A DNA stretch of 64,000 bases from Sipunculus nudus (Eukaryota; Annelida; Sipuncula; Golfingiida; Sipunculidae), in NCBI GenBank assembly GCA_026874595.1, contig CM049309.1, forward strand, positions 2,514,076 to 2,578,075. The letters run 5' to 3'. The position numbers were made by a program, and so were the translations under genes. The notes beneath the pieces are model-generated. The model was not told where the DNA came from. It made no database searches and saw only the letters and a list, made by a program, of their open reading frames with translations. Position 1 is the stretch's first letter, and every line of letters starts with the position of its first letter. Below are positions 27,401 through 36,400 of this stretch, piece after piece.

Positions 27401-30400
27401 ATACAAAACATGAATGGTGATATTTTGTTGTTTTCATTCCAAATAATAAACACCTGCCAATTTTTTGTTGTTGATTTATTAGACAGATCTCATATGTCAC
27501 ATACTCATATCATATTTGTGAGATGATTTATTTTCATAATTAAATTCCACCAAACAATATGGATGAAGAATATTTTTATTATTATGATCGAGCAATCAGA
27601 AACACAAGTTATGTGACAAATATTTTGTTATAGGATATAAATAAAAATGCAGAGCTCTGTGAAAGCCTGAAGTCATTACAACAGGAGTTTGATCAAGCCC
27701 AGACAGAGCGCATTGCCTCAGAAACACAGCTGATGGCAGCAAGAGAGAGATGGGCAGAGGAGAGGCAGCTGCTGATTCAGCAGAAGGATGTACAGCGTCG
27801 ACAGGCTGTACAAGAAGCCCAGGAGCAAGCAGAGAAAGACTACCGACAGTTCCTGTCAGAACATCAGGATACGTTAAACAAAGCCCTTGGATCAGCCCAG
27901 CTGCAGTTCACAAAAGAAAAGGTAGGCACTATCTCACAGACATATAATTTATTAATCTGTGATCAAACCCCGAAGATCATTCCAAATGCAGTTCACAAAA
28001 GGAAAAAAAAAACCAACCTACAGTCATGGTTATACCTTGGATCAATCCAATGTATGTTGTTACGGGGTGACATAAAAGCGGACTAAGCCGTCTCACTAGT
28101 GAAGCTTGCTTTTCTGGTAAAGCAGTTGGAACTACAGACATGTGCACCACCAACATGGTTCGAATCCTGGTTTGGCCTTACATTTTCCTCTGAGCAATTT
28201 GTCTTCGTAACAAATGGGGGCTCTTCCAAAATGATGGCAAACTTTGTGGCCCGGGGAAGTAGTTTGTGGTTTGAAGTAATTGGGTAATTCCACCACCTAG
28301 TTCAAGAAAAGTGTGACTCCTGGGATAGTTTATCTTGTTCTGATAGCAGAACGCTCTTAAGATGGGGTCGGTAACAGGGTGACTTAAAGGGGACTGAACT
28401 GTCACGCCAGTGAAGTTTGCTTTTCTGATGAAGCGGTTGGAATGCTGGACATGTGCACCACCGACATGGGTTCGAATCCCGGATCAGCCCAATATTTTCC
28501 CCTGAGCAATATTTCTCCGTAACAATTTTCACAAAAGAAACTCTGAGCATGGGACAGGACTTCACAATGGAAACTCGCTTAACTCCACAGCATCTCAAAA
28601 AGCAAGTTTGACCTGTTCCTTGCGGAACTAGAGTCAGAGGTGAGCCTCCTTTTACAAGGATTTAGGCTTTGAACAGTATTCCTGGAATCAGAATAAATTG
28701 GTATTTATTGGTATATTTTGTAACAATATCCATAGCAATGCAATATCTAATCCTTGGTTTACAGTTTATCCATATTCTCATATTCTAAGCAATACAATGT
28801 AATCCTTTATTTGCTTACTTACTTACAGACTTTATCTTTTATATGTCCTGATGTTGATGATATCGTATTTTAGGAAGAACTACAGCACAAACACCAGATG
28901 GAGATACAACAGCTTCAGGAGCAGATGGATGATAAGATACAGGTCAGAGTTCATCAGATGCTCGACAAGGTAACACACATCATAGTGCTATCACAGGGAA
29001 TAGGTCTAATCAGCGTTTCCTATTTGAAATATAGACTGGCCCAGTTGGAATTCTTTAAATTTAAGCACAAGCCTATTTGAAATATAGACTGGCCCAGTTG
29101 GAATTCTTTAAATTTAAGCACAAGCCTATTTGAAATATAGACTGGCCCAGTTGGAATTCTTTAAATTTAAGTACAAGCCTATTTGAAATATAGACTGGCC
29201 CAGTTGGAATTCTTTAAATTTAAGCACAAGCCTATTTGAAATATAGACTGGCCCAGTTGGAAATCTTTAAATTTAAGTACAAGCCAGTGAATTAGTTATA
29301 TAATATGCTGCTAGATGGCAGCACCAGTGACTTAACCACACACTTTTACAGTTGACAGATCCATGTTGAGCTGGTATTTAGAACCATCTTTCACTGCCAG
29401 GCTTGATTTCATAGTGATTCCCAGTGGTACTAGCACTATTTTGGCCCCTCCAAGGATGTCACTGCTAATGTAAAGAGGGCCATCTTGTCATTGATACCCC
29501 TATGCTAATGATATATAAGAAAAAGGCTTCTGTACTGGTAACTTATGCAGAATATGACAAATATATTCTGATAAAAAATATAGAGGACCCCTAGAGTGAA
29601 GCAGTATATTTTCCTACATAGTTTCTGTGAGGAAAAATATTTTTTTTTTTATTCATCTGGATTAATTATTGAGAATTTATTGACATTTTTTATGCTAGCA
29701 GATATTAAATAGTTCAAGACTTCTGATGCCACTTATAGTTTCTTAAATTTCATTTTATTTTTAATTTATTTCCTAGAATAAAATAAATGAAACAATAAAT
29801 ATATTACTATGCACGTTTGAAAAAAGGTTGAATTTTATTTAAGAACTGAAGTGTACAGAATTATTGAAAGCTATACAAACGGCCAGTTTATATCTTGCCT
29901 TTTCGCTGAAGATAGGATTCTCTTGAAATATATTTTTTAGCTATCCAGAAAACTGGTTTGCTTATTAATCATGAATGGATTGTTGGTATCTTAAACTAAG
30001 ACAGTCTTTAGTGGGATCTGTTTCATCATAGATTGTAAATTAGGTACCAGTATAAAATATTGTCTTCTTTATTAATATGCCTGTTAGCAGATGACCAAAA
30101 AATACCCACACTCAGACAAACAAACACAAACAGTTCCAACATGAAACTTTGTGGAAGAGTAGTTCTTGATTCAGGAAAGATCCACTTAAAATTTCGCTCC
30201 AGATAAGAACAAATTAGTGGATCTTGAAGATTTGTCTTGCCTTGGCAGAGGTAAGAACTTTACTGAATGCCATTATAATTTCTTGATAAATTTTTCTTTT
30301 GGTAGCCCTGTGCCCATGCATGTCTGACATAAACTCATTGTTAAACAGTTTGATGTAATAATGAATGTTTAAATTGTTCACTGCCAACAGGAGAAGGAGA

Positions 30401-33400
30401 CCCTGAACAGAGAATGGCAGGCCAAACTTGAAGATGTTAAGAAGGGGTTTGAGACTGAGAAGCTGCAGCTACTTGACTCACACTCACAAACCTTACAGCA
30501 ATCCCTGGAGAAGGCAAAAGCCGACTGGAACAAGGTCAGTGTATGCTGTGGTTAGCCATATGTCTGCAAGGATTTCAATTTTGCAAATTTATGAAATTAT
30601 ATGATATAAATTTCCTTCAGTGAATTCATCAGTAATATTATAAGGTGTCATGATCAGTCTGTGCTGTATTAATATTTGGTTGTCATCTTTTTTTGCATAG
30701 GTTCATATCTTAAGTATTTAGCTTATGTCATGTCTCATAACATTGGTTACAGGCCTCATCAGCTGAGCATCATGACCCATGGGTCACTTGTTAGGCCTAA
30801 TGTTAAGGTGGTGTAAATGAATACCATTATAAATTATTTGTCTAGGATCAGTGATTGCTTATAAATGAAGTAGGGCTGATGATAGTCTGTTAATATTATC
30901 AGCAAGAGATTATGGATTAAATGTAAATATAATTATTTTGTGACGATTTTAAATAAACGCATCTAACAGCAATGCAGCTGCAGTGTTCAAAAGAAGTTCA
31001 CTTCTGTTTGCAATACAGTTTAAAAATAATCTTTAAATGTAATGAGTTTGCAGGACTAGTTTATTCCTGATAATTTTGTTAAATAATAATTCTTGTCAAA
31101 GCCGACTATCATTATATAGATTCTTTTCAGAGCCATCGTTAATCAATCATGCATCGATCAATACATCATGCCAGTCCTGTCACTGTTTTTGTGATTCCGT
31201 TTTCAGGACTACCAATCTCAGGTTAGCCATCATCAGCAGCTTATAAGCAAGAAAGAACAAGAACAAGCTGAGCTGATTAAGACCTTAGAGCATAAGGATG
31301 AACTTCTGAAAACAGCATCAATACAAGCAGAACAAAAGGTAGCAGAGGCAAGGCAAGAGCTAATGAGTCTGCAGAAAGAAGAGATAGCCAGGCTGAAGGC
31401 AGACCTTCAGAAAACTCACCAAATTCAGTTGTCTGAGCTACAGGAAAAGCTCCACACTCAAAGTCAAGATAATTCAAACAAAAGAGCAACTATGTCACCA
31501 GAGGAGAAGGCAGTCTTGATGGATCAGCTGAGTGGAGCCAAAGTTCAGCTGGAACATCTTGAGAGAAAGTATAATGATGAGTTAGAGACTTTGAAGACTG
31601 CTGTCATAGAAAAGGACCAGCAAATACAGAAAGTTCAGGAGCAGCTGACTGAAATGTCCAACAATCACTGTGAGAAAAGTCAGGAAAATAACCAGTTATT
31701 ACAACAGGTGTCTGATTATGCTAAAAATGTGACACGCCTTGAACATCAAAACAAAGAACTGGTTGAGGCTTATAAGAAAGCCAAACAAGAACATGACCAA
31801 CTGATTAAAAGTTACAAAACGCAGGAAGAAAACTGGGATGGCAAGCTGAAGATGCTAACACAGAAATATGAAGAAACCAGTCTACATGCACAGCAAGAGC
31901 TGATGGAGCAGCAAGACAGGCTTGAACACGAACACTCAGTTGCTATGGGGAAGATGAAGCAGCGGATGATGGAGCTGAGAAAAGAGCACATGGTTGCCAT
32001 GGAGACCAGTCGCAAGGAGTATGCTGCTCACGTAGAGAAGAAGAAGAGGAGCATGGAGGCTGAGGTGAAGAAGCTAAAGCAGCAGCTTAAACAGGCCAGC
32101 AGTACCAAAAGTAGAAGGACAGACACACCAACACAGGTGAGAGCAGTGCCTTCTTCTGAGCCGCACAACCCATGGGCCACTTTATTTTCCCCAATCTTGC
32201 ACGTTATAAATTCATAAACAAATAACTAAAAAATAATGTATCCATGGCTGGTCAGCCCTTTATCAGCATCTGAGGTGACTTAGTGATCACACCCTGGCAA
32301 TATCAGTGTCTGCCTCTGCTTCTGCTTCAGTAAGTGTGGCTTGTGTAGCCTGTCCACATAGATTTGGATCATAAAATCAGCCCTCTTTTAAGTTGGGTTA
32401 TGACTTTGACTGTGAGAATGGCTCTGAGCAGTTATTAGTCAATTTTGAGTACAATTTTGGAAAAGAAAACATATTTCACAAGAATTAATCAATGCAATGT
32501 TCTGAAACTTTATCTTTAACATTTTTCAGAAATGGTATCATGAAATGCACAAAATTTTGTGTGCCAAATAATCTTTGATAGTGTCATCTGTTGAACATGA
32601 CTTATGACACTACCTACAATCATATTTTTGCAGAATTTTTATTGTTCAAATTTCCCAGGTTTGGCTACATGGATTGCTCTGAAATTTGATGTGCCCTTTC
32701 GTCTTGTATTACATGATATTGTTATTTGTTGAAAAGACTTATGGTTCCAACTGTGTAGTATGTCAGATAGTGTTGGGATTGGTTGAAATTATCATGATTG
32801 ATTATAGTAAAAATCAGTTGAACTCTACAGACCAAAAATCTAAATTAATCATTTGTATTGGAGAAGGATATTTCTTATGAATTATAGATCTGTTCTTCAT
32901 TTTATCTGTTATACAGGCCTATATGTTTGCTAATAGAAGTTATTATTCAATGGCTTATATGTGCTGTAACCTTGGGTTTGAAGTTATTAATAAACATAGA
33001 CTTTTCTAGAGTTTGCTCACATGAATTAAATGAAAGCGTACACTGCCTCATCACAAGGACCAAGTTACTTGCAAAACTTTGTAATGGATTATGGCACTGC
33101 AAGGTAAATGATCAGACTGTTTTGCACCAACTGATTATCGATTGTAATTAATCATCAACACATTAATGTCAGTGGTGGGAGATGGAGGATTAGTTTATTA
33201 CTTCATATGCTGTATTGTATGAAATACTAGTAATATATGCTTTATGAAAGCTTTCTCTATTGTACCTGTTATTTAATGATTAATCTGAAAGACTGACTTC
33301 ATCAAGAATCTGTCAGAAGATGCCAGTGGGGAAGTGCGACATAAATACATGAGTGCTGTCAACAAAATAAAAGGTTTGTTATCTCTTATTATAAATGTAG

Positions 33401-36400
33401 ATATGATAGATGTGTTAGTACTTAAACATTTTCAATCTAAACAAGACCAAAATTAATTCGCATTAGTTTTTAATGGTAGTTTTTAGAGGTGCCCCTTTGG
33501 TGCAAGTTTTCTGCACTTGATTTATTTATTTTTATTTTAACAATATCAGTAAATATGTCATTTTCATGATCATGATAAAGATCTGAATTTATTATGATGT
33601 GAAATGATTCAGAGGAGTATACTCACATATTATGGTAAACAGTTGGATGGTATATGCATGTGCATGTGTTTTATGTGTAAACATTTGATTTCAGTTTCAA
33701 GTGTGATGTCATCTTGGCTAGCACCATGTATTTATATGTCATAGTATCAATCTTTGCTGGTACAAAAACCCACTACCACTAGCCATCCAGTTTTTCATGA
33801 CCGTTTTTACAAAATGCACTTAAGCTTTCCTAAATTGCCAATTTGGCAAAACAGGCAAATATGGCAGTACAAAGTATAAGGAAGTTGCTAAACTGCCAGC
33901 AGAGTGCAAAGCAGTTTAATCACAAATGAACATTTGTTATTTTTATGCTGAATGATTTGCCATATCAAAAAATCATAATTAGTATAAGTGTTATTTATAT
34001 TTGCAGCTGATGTTCTTCGTCACTTGACAGCCAGTAATCAGAGAGCTGCAGAAACTGTAAGGACAGAAGTCATCAAGGAACGACAGACAACAGCCAAGCG
34101 ACTGAGGAAGTATTACATGAAGTGTCTAGAGCAGGCACTTGAAAAGCATCTTGACAGGTAATGTTGACAGTGGCAAAATATACCAGGCACTTGACAAGCA
34201 TCTTGACAGGTAATGTTGACAGTGGCAAAAATATACCAGGCACTTGACAAGCATCTTGACAGGTAATGTTGACAGTGGCAAAAAATTTACCAGGCACTTG
34301 ACAAGCATCTTGACAAGTAATTTTGACAGTGGCAAAAATATACCAGGCACTTGACAAGCATCTTGACAGGTAATGTTGACAGTGGCAAGAATATACCAGG
34401 CACTTGACAAGCATCTTGACAGGTAATGTTGACATTGGCAAAAATATACCAGGAACTTAACAAGCATCTTGACAGGTTATGTTGACAGGGGCAAAACATA
34501 CCAGGCACTTGACAAGCATTTTGACAGGTAATGTTGACAGTGGCAAATATACCAGGCACTTGACAAGCATCTTGACAGGTGATGTTGACAGTGGCAAAAT
34601 ATACCAGGCACTTGACAAGCATTTTGACAGGTGATATTGACAGTGTCATTATATACCAGGCACTTGACAAGCATCTATTCAGGTAATGTTTATAAAATCA
34701 TAATATACCAGGCACTTGACAAGCATTTTGACAGGTAATGTTTACAAAATCATAATATACCAGGCACATGACAAGGATTTTGACAGGTGATATTGATAGT
34801 GTCATTATATACCAGGCACTTGATGACAGTTAACAGTATCGTCATATGCCAAGCTAAAAAAATACAGGGCAAAAAACAACCACTTACAAATAACCAGATG
34901 ACTGGTCTATAATTTCACATGTCAGGAAAAATAAATAATGCAAAGGAGGAAGAGATGAACCCCTTCCTCTAACAGGATTCTCATGACACTGTGCTGTGTA
35001 ATGATACACAGTAGTCACAGTTCTACACCCCCTATCTCAGGTCACCTTCAGGACAAAGTCACCTCTGATACCAATGAATAGCTTCTTTAGAAAGAAGTAT
35101 ATGTATTCTCACAATGGGATATTATCCTTTAAATTAAAAAATTATTGTGATTACCTCTTAAAATTTATGGATTTTTCCTTGGGTGTCATCTGTAACCTCT
35201 ACAATTTTTAGCATACCTGTGAGCTTATGCGATGGTGTGGTGTTGTCCATCGTCCGTCTTCTGTACATTAACCCATACTATCTTGAAAACGGCAATAGTT
35301 AGCATCACAAAATTTTATGCAAAAAATTAGTCATCTGATAAACTATCTGATTTTGCTTATTTTTTGGCTAACTGCATTTTCTTAGATTTTAGAAAGAAAA
35401 AAAATCTACAATTTGGATTGTGGCTCACATGTATATGCCTGCTTTCTTGATAGTGTGAAAGCTTTTGACTACGTGTGGCATGCAGGACTATTTGTTAAAC
35501 TATGATTTTGGTGTAGCCGGGGCAACATGGCAACTACTTTGGTATATTTATTCTAATATGACCTGTGTGGTACTCTCCTCAGGCCATAGGAGTAGACCTT
35601 TCATTGTTGCCATTCTGTTCGCCAAGGCGGAGTTTTATCGCCATGGTTATATCTATTGTTAATTAACTATCTCTTGGTCAAACTGCCCCAATGTGGCCAT
35701 GGGGCTCATATTAACAATATATATATAGGATCTCCCCCTCAAGCAGATGACCCGGCGTTACTCTCTTTAACTCCAGCTGGACTACAAAACATGGTCAACA
35801 TATGCTACGATTATGCCTGTTTGTGGCGGTTCTCATATAATGTTAATAAAAGCGCTGTTTTAGTGTTTAGAGAATCCTTACACACATTGCGACACAACCT
35901 TAACAGAAGAATATGGAAAATTGGTCCAGAACAAATCCCAGTTACTTGTCAAATAAAACATCTGGGATCGATTATTACTTCTGCAATGTCATCGGGGGGC
36001 CGTATAAAAGATGCGTGTCTTAAAGGTAAAGGGACATTTATGTCACTGGCTGGCAGTGGTGTTCGGCCACGGGGCCTGAACCCATCTACCGTCTGTAAAA
36101 TATATAAGGCAATTGTGCTTCCACTGTTGTATGCTGCGTAGTTTTGGCATTCGATCTCGCCTAACGACATGGTTAACCTTGAGTGAATGCATCGATGGTG
36201 TATTAAAATAGCCCAGGGATTGCCGCGAAGGACGCGATCTGACATAGCAATGAGTTTACCAGGGATACCAGGACTAGAGGCATTCATAGATAGGATGAAG
36301 TTATTATTTCTCGGCAGGCTTATCCGAAAAGAAGCAGGTATAGTAAGCTTCCGTGTCCTTTTGGCCCGACTGTCTAGCTGCATCTCTCGACAAAGTTGGT

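Noticed and set aside
28591-28639. Alternative exon 19 starting after the aactccacag acceptor
   Set aside because: With the phase left by exon 18 it reads CAT CTC AAA AAG CAA GTT TGA, a premature stop.
34073-34674. Four overlapping minus-strand ORFs of 65-127 codons rich in Cys/Leu
   Set aside because: They are read-through of the 52-53-bp tandem array in its antisense frames; the repeated peptide comes from the repeat, not a gene.
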